NCBI GenBank assembly: GCA_002095075.2
Contig: LVCE01000002.1
Location: 248,001-312,000 of the forward strand
Length of the DNA: 64,000 nucleotides
Source: Francisella endosymbiont of Ornithodoros moubata
Lineage (GTDB): Bacteria > Pseudomonadota > Gammaproteobacteria > Francisellales > Francisellaceae
Direction: 5' to 3'
Shown here: in pieces, positions 1 to 8,672 of the stretch
Position numbering within the stretch: the stretch's first letter is position 1
How the letters are laid out: each line of letters begins with the position of its first letter
Notes under the pieces: model-generated
The model's input: the letters and a program-made list of their open reading frames with translations, nothing else
Databases searched by the model: none
What the model was told of the DNA's origin: nothing
Position numbers and translations under genes: made by a program

Positions 1-252
1 GTCTGGCAAACACCTTCAGCTAGAATAATAGAATTAGCTAGACAGCATGGTTATAAAAATTTTGTCCTAGATATATCTCGCCAAGTGTCGCAACAATTCA
101 GAAGTTATGAGCTTTCATCAGCAATTACAACTAAATTAAAAGAGCAAGCTAGTCAATCTGTTGCTGCAGAAAAAGAATTAGTCACTAATGATAAAATATC
201 CTTAGATGAATATATCAATAAATACTATGAGTCTTTAAAGGGTTGTTGCTAG
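1..252 (+). CDS. gshA: C-terminal end of probable glutamate-cysteine ligase (partial)
   Basis: The reading frame is open from the first base and stops with TAG at 250-252, giving the last 83 residues of a gene that begins outside the window. It opens with VWQTPSARIIELARQHGYKN and ends in a polar helix, DEYINKYYESLKGCC. A TPSAR motif near the C-terminus followed by an S-x-x-E-Y-x-x-x-Y tail fits proteobacterial GshA, which joins glutamate to cysteine in the first step of glutathione synthesis. No catalytic residues lie in this fragment, so the name rests on C-terminal resemblance from memory. The paired Cys at the end is odd for the family. Confidence 0.5.
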   Translation, partial: VWQTPSARIIELARQHGYKNFVLDISRQVSQQFRSYELSSAITTKLKEQASQSVAAEKELVTNDKISLDEYINKYYESLKGCC

Positions 253-330
253 TTATGGTATAATTTTGATAAAAATTTCTACTATCAAATATGGTTTTAT
301 AGATAATTCATCATAAAAATCTCATACTGA

Positions 331-360
331 ATTCGTTTAATGAGCGAGTCGAAGTAAAGT
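331..360. repeat. Degenerate copy of an intergenic repeat
   Basis: The core TTTAATGAGCGAGTCGAAGTA shape here recurs in altered form at 570-587 (GTTAATGAGC, then GTCGATGTA). Both copies lie in the 464-base non-coding stretch 253-716 between the gshA end and rpmE. In that stretch I see no other gene or RNA. The copies look like decayed members of a short dispersed palindromic family. Confidence 0.4.
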
Positions 361-550
361 ATCTCAATATAAGTATTAATCTTATTAGGATTCGTCAAAC
401 GAGTTTATAATGACTATTATTGGCTGTTTATATTGCTTTTATAGTGGTTTAGCTAAATGCTCTTTCAAAGACTCTTGATTTAATCAATAAAAGTTTTATA
501 AAACAAGTTGGCTGAGCCTGCCAAAGCTCTTATATTCTTAGTTTTCAAGG

Positions 551-590
551 TTGCATTTCGACAACTGGTTAATGAGCTTGTCGATGTACT
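551..590. repeat. Second copy of intergenic repeat, with hairpin
   Basis: CGACAA at 559-564 pairs with TTGTCG at 578-583 around a 13-base loop. The right part repeats the TTAATGAGC..GTCGA.GTA pattern of the copy near 340. There is no T-run after the stem, so it is not a convincing terminator for the upstream gene. Confidence 0.4.
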
Positions 591-664
591 CAATGCTCTT
601 GTAATATTAAAACCAACACTATTTTTTTAGGTTAATTTCTGGGTTTGAAATAAAAAAAAGATAC

Positions 665-689
665 AAAAAAACCAGCACAGGACTGGTTT
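665..689 (-). terminator. Rho-independent terminator of rpmE
   Basis: AAACCAG (669-675) pairs perfectly with CTGGTTT (683-689) around a 7-base loop. Read on the minus strand the stem is followed by a run of T (complement of 665-670). It sits about 30 bases past the rpmE stop, as expected for the end of that transcript. Confidence 0.8.
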
Positions 690-716
690 AGTTTGCTATG
701 ATAAATGAAAAAACAA

Positions 717-932
717 TTATACTTTTTTCATGCCGCCAAATTTCTTCTTGAACTTATCAACACGTCCAGCAGTGTCAACGATTCTTTGCTTACCAGTATA
801 GAATGGGTGACATTCTGAACAGATATCGATGTTCATTTCTTTTTTACCAACTGTTGATCTTGTAACGAAAGTGTTACCACAGCTACAAGTTACAGTTACT
901 TCAGCGTATTTTGGATGAATTTCTTGTTTCAT
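717..932 (-). CDS. rpmE: 50S ribosomal protein L31 (zinc-binding form)
   Basis: The 71 residues are the full length of bacterial L31. The start [12 protein letters not shown] and the C-terminal basic tail [10 protein letters not shown] are typical. Cysteines 16, 18, 38 and 41 (CSC and CSEC) form the zinc ligand set of the C+ paralogue, so this is the zinc-containing version and not the zinc-free YkgM type. It is monocistronic, with its own terminator about 30 bases downstream. It lies on the large subunit near the central protuberance. Confidence 0.97.
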   Translation of the reverse strand: MKQEIHPKYAEVTVTCSCGNTFVTRSTVGKKEMNIDICSECHPFYTGKQRIVDTAGRVDKFKKKFGGMKKV

Positions 933-1053
933 TTTATAGTTTCCTTATTTTTATAATTTGACATCGCCACTTAGACTCTCTCATCTAAGCACCATATCCT
1001 TTTTAGTTAGAATAGCTCAACGATTCTAGCCTAAATTATCCACACTATCAAGT

Positions 1054-1782
1054 TTAATTCGAAGAAATATACTTCTCGCGGCGAATATTTTTAGCGTTAA
1101 AGCCAGCTTGTGTAAGCATTTCATATGATTCATCAATCATGTTTGGGTTACCACAAACATAAACAACATCTTTTTCCGGATCTAAACCTATTTTTTCAAA
1201 TTGGTTTTGCACATATCCTGAAATTTCATAATCTTTAAGATCTTGAGTTTCTCTGCTTAGGCATAGTTTAAAGTGAATATTATGATGCTTTTTAGCAAAC
1301 TCGATAAAATCATCTTGGTAAAGTGCATCTTTGCGATATTGCACACCTAAAAGAATATGTATCTCAGTACTATCAGCTTTTGCTAGTAGCTCTGGAAACA
1401 TTGCTCTATATGGAACAATACCTGTACCAGTACCAACTAAAATCAGTTTTCTGATTTCTTCATCTTTTAGGACTAATCTACCAGCTGGTCCCATTGTAGC
1501 TGCTGTATCACCAACTTTCATGTTAAAAAAAGTATCTGTTGCGATACCACCCTCGACATAAGTCATACCTATCTCTAAAAACATATTTTCAGAAGGTAAT
1601 GAGCCTAAGCTGTAGCTTCTACGCTTTATATTGCCTTCTTGATCCGTAAGTAAGAAAGTAATAAATTGTCCTGCAATAAAATCAAGAGGTTTATCATCTG
1701 TTTTTTTGAAAACAAAGTGTCTGACTTTGTCCGTAATATCTTTAAAGGATACTAATTCAAGTTCAAATTTTTCTAGTGCCAT
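1054..1782 (-). CDS. fpr: Ferredoxin/flavodoxin-NADP+ reductase
   Basis: The start chosen is the ATG at 1782 (MALEKFELELVSF). An in-frame ATG at 1815 would add eleven residues that look unlike the family. The 242-residue product has the FAD-binding RRSYSLGS motif, the GTGTGIVPYRAM loop that binds NADP(H), and VYVCGNPNMI near the end, in the usual order. It is an FNR-type flavoenzyme passing electrons between NADPH and ferredoxin or flavodoxin, for Fe-S assembly, radical SAM enzymes and oxidative-stress defence. It stands alone, convergent with nothing close by. Confidence 0.88.
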   Translation of the reverse strand: MALEKFELELVSFKDITDKVRHFVFKKTDDKPLDFIAGQFITFLLTDQEGNIKRRSYSLGSLPSENMFLEIGMTYVEGGIATDTFFNMKVGDTAATMGPAGRLVLKDEEIRKLILVGTGTGIVPYRAMFPELLAKADSTEIHILLGVQYRKDALYQDDFIEFAKKHHNIHFKLCLSRETQDLKDYEISGYVQNQFEKIGLDPEKDVVYVCGNPNMIDESYEMLTQAGFNAKNIRREKYISSN

Positions 1783-1842
1783 TTTATGAAAAAATAATAT
1801 GTATATTTGTAACAACTGTAATTGTATAATAATTTTATCTAG

Positions 1843-2037
1843 ATGATAAGTTTGTATTTGAGATATGTTAAAAATAACCTTAATTTAGAAAATATAAATA
1901 TTAGAGTTTTTGATTTTAATATATTGGCTATAAAGTGTTATGAAGCTATTGGATTTAGAAAAATTTCAGAAGAGTATATGGATATCCCAAACTTAAATGA
2001 GAAGTGGAAAATAATTTCAATGGTTATTGAGATTTAG
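1843..2037 (+). pseudogene. C-terminal remnant of a GNAT acetyltransferase
   Basis: About 64 residues carry the end of a GNAT fold: INIRVFDFNILAIKCYEAIG matches the usual V...N..A...YE..GF segment that closes the acetyl-CoA site. The codon just before the first ATG is a stop (1840-1842) and no N-terminal half with the acetyl-CoA loop is found upstream, where fpr begins divergently. So only the last third of the gene remains. Substrate unknown. Confidence 0.55.
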
Positions 2038-2065
2038 TAATAAGTTTTTAAATCTAGAAAATGAG

Positions 2066-2142
2066 TGGTAGCTATGACTGGACTTGAACCAGTGACCCCA
2101 GCATTATGAATGCTGTGCTCTAACCAACTGAGCTACATAGCC
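2066..2142 (-). tRNA. tRNA-Met (anticodon CAT, elongator type)
   Basis: Read on the minus strand the 77 bases begin GGCTATGTAGCTCAG and end with encoded CCA. The anticodon arm CAGCA-TTCATAA-TGCTG presents CAT, the T-loop is GGTTCAAGTCC, and the acceptor stem GGCTATG/CATAGCT closes with one mismatch or wobble. The body closely follows E. coli elongator tRNA-Met and not the initiator. A tRNA-Ile2 with lysidine-modified CAT is the alternative but fits less well. Confidence 0.93.
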
Positions 2143-2317
2143 ACAAAAGATGATTGATATTATATGTAATTTATGCAAATTGTCAATATTAATTAATATT
2201 GATAGTAAAAAAATATTAGTGATGTTTTATTGCTTGCTAAATATATTAGTTTTGTAGTACGATATAACTCAAGTGTACAAAGGGATTTTCCCTACATAAC
2301 TACTAAATAAAATAAAA

Positions 2318-2989
2318 ATGTCTGAAGGTAGAAATAAATTAAACGATTTTTCACTATTACAATCTTTGTTGGGTGGCTTTTCTAAGATAGAAGAAAAAAC
2401 TTCTAGAATGAAGCAAGCTAGAGATAAGAATATTTCAAAGAACAAGAGTACTCCTAAGCCTACAGCAGCTAAGAAAATTGAAGAGAGATATACTTCTTTT
2501 ATTCGTATTCCACAGTATGGTCACAGAATAAATAATAAAATAGTAGATGAACTTCAAAACCCACAACTTGAAGATACTCAAGAAATCTTAGTAACCGTTG
2601 ATATTGAGAAAGAAAGGCAGAAAGAAGAGGCTAAATTATTTAAATGGTTATGCCATCGTTTTCCAAAATGTTTTGATCCGATTAATAAAAAACCACTTAA
2701 AATTGGTATAAGCGAAGAAATTGAAATAATTTACCAAAATGAGCACTTTGTGCCAGTTGATAAGATTTTGCTTAGAAATGTATTACGTCGTTATGTTGGT
2801 GATACACGTTATCATAAGGCAGTTTTTGAGCTTAAACAAAGATTTAACCTGCAAGGTCAGCCAGTTGAGGACTACTCTTCTGAGCATGTTGAGTACTCTA
2901 AGAAGCGTCTAGATGAGATAGCTGAGAAAGCTGAATTTAGAGCTAAAGGCTTAACAATGAAAGACTACTATGAGTATAAGAAACAGTAA
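2318..2989 (+). CDS. proQ: ProQ/FinO-family RNA chaperone
   Basis: The 223-residue protein has a lysine-rich, probably disordered N-terminus (about 1-95), then a FinO/ProQ domain (about 105-215) with LFKWLCHRFPKCFDP, the L-K-I-G segment and LLRNVLRRYVGDTRYHKAV, which line the RNA-binding face in the family. ProQ proteins bind structured small RNAs and mRNA 3' ends. Here the basic region lies before the domain, unlike E. coli ProQ where linker and Tudor-like domain follow it. The gene overlaps the next by 20 bases, suggesting a transcript in common. Symbol by family; the FinO-like arrangement is an alternative name. Confidence 0.82.
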   Translation: MSEGRNKLNDFSLLQSLLGGFSKIEEKTSRMKQARDKNISKNKSTPKPTAAKKIEERYTSFIRIPQYGHRINNKIVDELQNPQLEDTQEILVTVDIEKERQKEEAKLFKWLCHRFPKCFDPINKKPLKIGISEEIEIIYQNEHFVPVDKILLRNVLRRYVGDTRYHKAVFELKQRFNLQGQPVEDYSSEHVEYSKKRLDEIAEKAEFRAKGLTMKDYYEYKKQ

Positions 2990-3587
2990 CAACAAAAGAA
3001 AGTTGGTACTGAGGAATACTAATAAAAATCACTATAAATTATTGCCTCCTGGTTTTTTTAAGTTTATTCTCTTATCTAGTGTCTTTAAAATTTCTGTTAT
3101 AGCTATATGTTCAAAAATAACAAAAGTAGTTTTTTCTAAGAAAATAATTATAGCCATGTTTATGGCTTTGTTGGTGACTAGTTGTACAACTGATAGTTAT
3201 CAAGCTCGAGAACTTCCTTTGCTAAAGCATGGCTATTCAAAAAAGAAGTTAACCGCATATAATATTTTTGGATTTCGTTATGATAATGCGCCACGCGGAA
3301 TTTTTAATGTTATTGATGAAAAACCAACTGAATTTCTTGTAAATATATATATTGGTGATAACCAAGACTGTAAATTTATCTATACTGCAGATACAAAGGG
3401 TAAACAAGACGAAATTACCCAAACTGGTTCATTCACAGCTTATCTATCTAGTAGAAATGAGTTATTAAAGCTAGAATGTAAAGGTAAAGATTCTAATATA
3501 GACTACAAAGTTATCACATATGTAAATGCTATTGAGTATGATAGGGTTGGTAGCTTATCTTATTTAGTTGAGTCTGGAGGTCTTTAA
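2970..3587 (+). CDS. Hypothetical lipoprotein or membrane-anchored protein
   Basis: Not assigned to a named family. The frame from ATG 2970 encodes 205 residues with a hydrophobic segment at about 28-48 and a second (IIIAMFMALLVTSC) ending in a lipobox-like LVTSC at residue 72. The true start is unclear: ATG 3156 leaves a signal peptide too short for export, while 2970 overlaps the ProQ gene by 20 bases and would place a long hydrophobic leader before the lipobox. The mature part (about 72-205) is polar with two Cys and no recognised domain. An envelope protein translationally coupled to the RNA chaperone is the simplest reading. Confidence 0.6.
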   Translation: MSIRNSNNKRKLVLRNTNKNHYKLLPPGFFKFILLSSVFKISVIAICSKITKVVFSKKIIIAMFMALLVTSCTTDSYQARELPLLKHGYSKKKLTAYNIFGFRYDNAPRGIFNVIDEKPTEFLVNIYIGDNQDCKFIYTADTKGKQDEITQTGSFTAYLSSRNELLKLECKGKDSNIDYKVITYVNAIEYDRVGSLSYLVESGGL

Positions 3588-3592
3588 TATAT

Positions 3593-5043
3593 TTATTGTC
3601 TCCAAAAATCTGGCATAAACAACACTAAGATTGTAAATATCTCGAGACGCCCAGCAATCATCACAAAGTCACATATCCATAATGCTTCTTTAGGGAGGTT
3701 TTTGAAATTTGAACCGATATCACCTAGTCCTGGACCTACATTCGACAAAGTAGTAGCAATTGTTGAGAACGCTGTGGTGATATCTAGGCCACAACCTAGC
3801 AAAGCTAGCCAACCACCAGCAAAAATTATAATATAAACAGAAATAAATCCCGAAACTCTATTAAGAGCTTGTTCTGATATATGAATATCACCTAGTTTAA
3901 TAGTAAAAACTCCTTGTGGATGTATAACTCGTTTAGCTTCAAGTATGGCTTTTTCTTTAAATAGAATTGCTCTAATCATCTTTAGACCACCAGCAGTGGA
4001 ACCGCCACAACCTCCAATTATAGCAATAAACATTAGCATAATTGGCAAGAAGCTAGGCCATAAGTAATAGTTATTATCAGAAACAAAGCCGGCACTTGAA
4101 CTGATAGATATTACCTGAAAGATACTGTTAGTAATTGTAGAGAAGATATTTGAAAGATCATTTGTATTGGCAATCATGGTGATACATACAATAAATGAGG
4201 TAAAAAACAAGAAATAGAAATATGCTTTAAACTCAATATTTCTAAAATAGTGACTTATTTTAAACTTTGACAGAGCTATATAGTGAGCTTTAAAACTAGT
4301 AGCACCTAAAAAAAGGAAAATTGCACATACAACAAGCATTCCAAATGGTTTGTCAGTCATGCTCGCATCTGAAGGCGCAAAACCGCCAGTTGATACTGTT
4401 GAGAATGTATAGCATACCGCATCAAATGGTTTTACACCAATAAGTAGATAAGAGATAAAGCATAAAAAGGTAAGTAATAGATATACCATCCAAAGTGCTT
4501 TGGCAGTACTTGAGATTTTAGGTACGATTTTATCGTCTTTCCATTGGCCTGATACCTCTGCTTTATATAGCCGCATACCACCAACACCTAGTAAAGGCAG
4601 AATTGCTACTGATAGAACAATAATACCCATACCACCGAAAAATTCAGTTTGTTGACGATAAAATAAAATACTATGAGGAAGTTTATCAAGTCCTTCAATC
4701 ACAGTACCACCAGTTGTGGTAAATCCAGAAACAGACTCAAATACTGCATCAGTAAAAGATAGATTTAGACCGGGAAATGACATATATGGTATTGCACCAA
4801 AAACTGTTACAAACATCCAAACGAGTGTAACTTAAGAAAACCATCTCTATTTGACAGTTTCTTATTTGATTTACGCGAAATAAACCAAAGCAAAAAACCA
4901 CATAAAAATGTTACTGTAAAACTCAATACAAATGGATAAGCATTATCTTCATCATATATATAGTCAACCAATAAAGGACTAAGCATGGTAAGACTGAGGA
5001 ACATTAAAAATATACCAATTATTTTTGGTTTTTGACTAAACAT
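3593..5043 (-). pseudogene. trkH: TrkH potassium transporter, frameshifted
   Basis: Two frames together give a complete TrkH: an N-terminal 78-residue piece and a 407-residue remainder with the selectivity-loop segments SVSGFTTTGGTV, STVSTGGFAPSD and SISSSAGFVSDN. TrkH is the membrane channel of the Trk K+ uptake system, working with TrkA. The break lies near 4830, where RDGFL should run on into VTLVWMFV. One missing base restores a 483-residue protein, the normal length. The large piece has an ATG (MFVTVFGAIPYM) inside the first pore unit but lacks the first two helices, so it is unlikely to work. A sequencing error cannot be excluded. Confidence 0.88.
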
Positions 5044-5157
5044 AATCTGCTAATACTTAAAAGCTTAATGTTATTGGTGACTTTGGTGTATAGTTTAGTA
5101 TAATTACTCACAAGCTACAAGACAATTTATAATTTAGTATCTAAGAGAGGTTATTGT

Positions 5158-5361
5158 ATGATGAAACTTATATTGAGCTTAGCTCATTTGTTTGATAATA
5201 AAAAAGATAGAGCGTATGTGAGTGAAGTAGATAGATTTTTACAAAAGTTTGATAAAGAAAATCCACAGAAATCTGAGTTACAAAAGAAAGAAATATTAAA
5301 GCATCGAAATATTTTCAATAGAGAAGCAAAGCCAAAAGCTAGTTTTCTTGATAGTGAGTAG
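5158..5361 (+). CDS. Small conserved protein of the CBU_0585-like type
   Basis: The 67 residues have a conserved centre, YVSEVDRFLQKFDKENPQKS, then a KKEILKHRNIF segment. I recall this pattern from a small cytosolic gammaproteobacterial family (CBU_0585-like, also in Legionella). A good AGAGAGG ribosome site lies just before the ATG. No function is known. It is charged, has no signal peptide or membrane segment, and stands alone between the dead trkH and a dead membrane protein gene. Confidence 0.65.
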   Translation: MMKLILSLAHLFDNKKDRAYVSEVDRFLQKFDKENPQKSELQKKEILKHRNIFNREAKPKASFLDSE

Positions 5362-5510
5362 TTATCTTATTTATTATATCACTGTGCTCAATCTAGATTC
5401 TATCAAAATTTTCATTTCTTAATGTTTGATATTTCAAAAATCAACTTTTATTAATTTATATAAATTATAATACTATTTATAATATCTAAATAATTAATTA
5501 CTTAAAATCT

Positions 5511-6819
5511 ATGAAAAAATATTTTGTGATTGTGATTATATCTATTTTTACAGTCGCATTTTTTCTGCTATTAAACTATTTGCAACCTCTAAGAACTGAT
5601 GATTTTGGTAGAGCTAATACAGATACTTTAGCAAAAGGGTTAATAATTATGGTTCACTCTATTCAAGTTGACTATATGACTTGGACAGGGAGGGTCTCTG
5701 CTCAAGCTCTAATTTATCTGTTGATGAGTAAGAAAATATATAGGATTATCTTGTTTTGGTCAATCTTATTAATTCTATAGTATTCTATGTGTTTATGTTA
5801 ATTAGCTTTAAAATAGTTACTTCTGACCGGGGCAAGATATTATCAAAAGATTTTATAGTATTTAGTTTTTCTTTGTTTTTGTTTTTTATCAAACAGGGTT
5901 TATAGCTAATATATTATGGAAAACAGGAGCAATTCAGTATTTTTGGAGATTAACTTTACTAATTATTGTTTATTATTTTTCAATAGTGAAGAATAAAAGC
6001 AGCTTAGTTCTAGGAATGTTTGTTGGATCAATTATTGGTTTATATAATGAAATATTTGTATGTGTGAGCATTCTACTTTGTTTAGCATATTTTTTTGAAA
6101 GAATGATTAGTAAGAAAGTTATAAATGATACTGTCGTCGCATTTTTTTATCGTGTGCAATTGGTGGGGTTATATTGGTAGCAGCACCGGGAAATTATGCT
6201 AGATTAGAACATATATCCTCAGGAACTCATTCTTCACTTTTACAAAATATTCTACGTTTAATTTATGAAATAATATTTACTCCACAATACACACTTATAT
6301 TGTTGATGATGATAATGGTTTTTTTATATTGGTTTTTACTAACAAAAATGTCAAAAAAATAACAGCAATAATATACTCAGTTACCCTTCTACTATCTTTA
6401 TTTGTTTTGGTTCCAGTTGCGAAATCTTATGACTTAAATCAAAGAGTATTACTTATCTACAATACTATCTTTTTTATAGCTAGCTATATGCTGATTTATA
6501 ATCATAGTAGTTTATTTATTAATTATCTATATCATGCTTTAAATAAATTAGCTCTTGTTTTTGTCATAATGCTGATTATTCAATTATATCTGATTTTTAC
6601 TATAAGCTTGTGTTTCTATAAGTTTGAACAAAAACGAAATGTTTTATTTCTCAATATAAACAAATAGAAATAACAGATCTTACCTTACCATGTATATCCT
6701 CGTATATATCACCAACGGTATTTGTTGATGATATTACACCAGATAAAAATTTTTATAATAATCAGGCGTATGCTGACTTTTATGGCTTTAAAAATGTTAC
6801 ATGTAAAACAGTAGGTTAA
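5511..6819 (+). pseudogene. Polytopic membrane protein, multiply frameshifted
   Basis: Successive frames (about 5511-5780, 5781-5900, 5986-6180, 6174-6362, 6329-6667, 6668-6819) build one protein of about 430 residues with many membrane spans. Landmarks are LRTDDFGRAN and MTWTGRVSAQAL near the N-terminus, IIGLYNEIFVCVSIL in the middle and FYNNQAYADFYGFKNV near the end. The T/S-D-D-F..., W-T-G-R and late W/Y-N-N...YYG pattern resembles DUF6056/DUF3329-type membrane proteins thought to relate to glycosyltransferases. Function unknown. At least five frame changes show a dead gene. A second, more decayed relative lies at 7175-7580. Confidence 0.7.
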
Positions 6820-6843
6820 ATTTAACTTAGATGTATATAAAAA

Positions 6844-7099
6844 ATGATAAATAAAGCTTTTTTCATAAAAATATTATTGCTTAGTTTTTTTGCTATAACT
6901 TTTTTTGTTGGAGTTTCAATATATACCTATGTTTTTGCCAGAGTGCAGAACTGTACGTTGTTTTTTTAAGTTCTTAGATGTTATTAGAATGCATAGTTTA
7001 TCACAGGTACTATCTTTTGTATGGATTCTTTCTCTTCCACTAATACTTGTGGTATATTACTATTTATTTTTTAAGTTATTGTTTAAAAAGTATTTCTAA
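6844..7099 (+). pseudogene. Small membrane protein remnant
   Basis: From ATG 6844 a frame encodes MINKAFFIKILLLSFFAITF and another 20 residues before a stop at about 6967. A second frame carries on with VLSFVWILSLPLILVVYYYL and a basic end at 7099. Together these look like one protein of about 85 residues with two membrane spans broken by a frameshift. I do not recognise the family. Its place just after the dead 5511 gene suggests they were once co-transcribed. Confidence 0.4.
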
Positions 7100-7174
7100 A
7101 TACAATTCAGAAGTTAAATGGTATGTAAAATATGCTAGTATAGAACTATTCATTTCGGAGCTTTAACTTTTTTA

Positions 7175-7580
7175 TGTAGAAAAAATCTTTAAACACTTGG
7201 TTTATTAATTTGTTGACTTTAGGATATTTTTTCTTTTTATTTGTAATTTATAGTTTTAAAGTGTGTTACACGGTTTCTAAAGACTTTCTGATATGTTGCT
7301 TTTTTTAGTACTTTAATGTTCTTTCCTAAAGGTTGTGGTTGGTACGTTATTTTGGAAGATTACAACTATTCAGCATATGAGGGGCTATTCATTCTACTAT
7401 CACTCTAATTAATTATCCTAAGTAAACTTCTTTTGCTAGTGCAATAATTGGCTTTATAATGAACAGTTTGTTGGGGTTCTACTACTGCTTTGTCTTGCTT
7501 ATTTTTTTGAGAGGAAAATTAATAAAAAATAAAACTCGTTAATTATAATATCTGATACTTCCTATTTTTTATTTTTAATA
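7175..7580 (+). pseudogene. Degraded second copy of the 5511-6819 membrane protein
   Basis: The DNA aligns by eye with the first copy. TTTTGGAAGATTACAACTAT (FWKITTIQ) matches LWKTGAIQ, and the 7440-7525 segment read across frames (IIGF, YNEQFVGVLLLLCLAYFFER) matches the IIGLYNEIFVCVSILLCLAYFFER region. Frames change and stops appear every few dozen bases. This is a tandem paralogue in a later stage of decay. The stretch 7581-7930 after it is AT-rich with no gene I can see; it may hold the eroded tail of this copy. Confidence 0.55.
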
Positions 7581-7930
7581 TATAAATGAAAAGCAGGAAG
7601 GTTGGATAGCTTGGAAAGATATATGGTTATAATTAATGCTAAACAAGATATTAAAAAAATTACTTATATTTTTAAAAAAAGAGCTATAAGTTAAATAGTG
7701 TTGCTCTAAGTTGTTAGCATAAGTGTATTATAATTATCTATTTGCTAATTAGTTGTTGTTTTAACTATAAATTTTTTACTTCTTTATACAAATTTCCTAG
7801 GAGTTAGTTTGAATATTTTTAAAATAGTTGTATTATTTAATACATCGAACTTTAGCTTAAAAGTTTGTGCTTGTAATCAAATTGGTTTTCTTGATACTCA
7901 AGTCTATAAGATTTAACATTATATGTTTAT

Positions 7931-8047
7931 ATGAAAAAAGCTATCAATATATTAATAGTTGTTGGATTACTTATGTCGCTAAATAGTTGTATTTGGCTAG
8001 CTGTTGCTGGTGGAACTGCTGGCGCTTATATGTTCGAGAAAAAGTAG
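7931..8047 (+). CDS. Very small lipoprotein (38 residues)
   Basis: ATG 7931 opens a 38-codon frame. MKKAINILIVVGLLMSLNSC is a classic lipoprotein signal with a lipobox LNSC at residues 17-20. The mature part is only 19 residues, with a Gly/Ala-rich hydrophobic segment (LAVAGGTAGAYM) and a basic end. This resembles the entericidin/glycine-zipper class of tiny lipoproteins, but I cannot name a family. It ends nine bases from the convergent lolA stop. Confidence 0.6.
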   Translation: MKKAINILIVVGLLMSLNSCIWLAVAGGTAGAYMFEKK

Positions 8048-8055
8048 ATAAATCT

Positions 8056-8672
8056 TTATGCATATTTGGTTTCATCTATTATATCGGTATCTTCAGGTAC
8101 TTTAAAATCAAAACTTGTATCACTTATATCTACATCAGTTCTTACATTGGTAAACTCAATTTTGGTAAATTGATTTAGTGAGGTTGAAATTTCTAAATAT
8201 TTAAGTTGATTATTTGGGGTAAACTTAATCTTTATACTATCAATCATTTGATCATTTTTAGGTTTTAGAATATAGCTAGTGTTACCTTGCTCTTTAACGG
8301 TAAAGAGTTTGTTGATATTACTGGTGTTTTTTGATAAAAGAATTAGATAAGGAAACTGAGCAATATCATTAGAAACTTTTTTATGATAATTTGATCTAAA
8401 TCACCATCATAGATCCACAACTTTGTACCATTAGAGACAATTTCTTGGTTATTTGGAGACGTTGTTACCCATTTAAAATATTGTGGCTTTTTGAGGCTCA
8501 TTTTGCCTTTTGAGTTAAGATTGTTGCTAGTTTGCCCATCTATGAGCTTTTGATTAAAGTTAGCAGTCATAGAGTGAATATTTTTTATCTTTTCTATAAG
8601 ACCACTAGCTGCATCAGCAAAGCTAATACTTATACTAAAAATAAGTATCAAACATATAATTATTTTTTTCAT
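8056..8672 (-). pseudogene. lolA: LolA lipoprotein carrier, frameshifted at an A tract
   Basis: The first frame (8343-8672) has a signal peptide ([20 protein letters not shown]) and the LolA start [12 protein letters not shown] ... [15 protein letters not shown], up to DQIIIKK. The second frame (to 8056) carries [15 protein letters not shown] and the rest of the beta-barrel. LolA ferries lipoproteins across the periplasm from LolCDE to LolB and is usually essential. One extra A in the A6 run near 8375-8380 restores a normal 205-residue protein with no other defect, so sequencing error or slippage rescue is as likely as true loss. It starts directly after the ftsK stop, an arrangement seen in many gammaproteobacteria. 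Confidence 0.88.
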
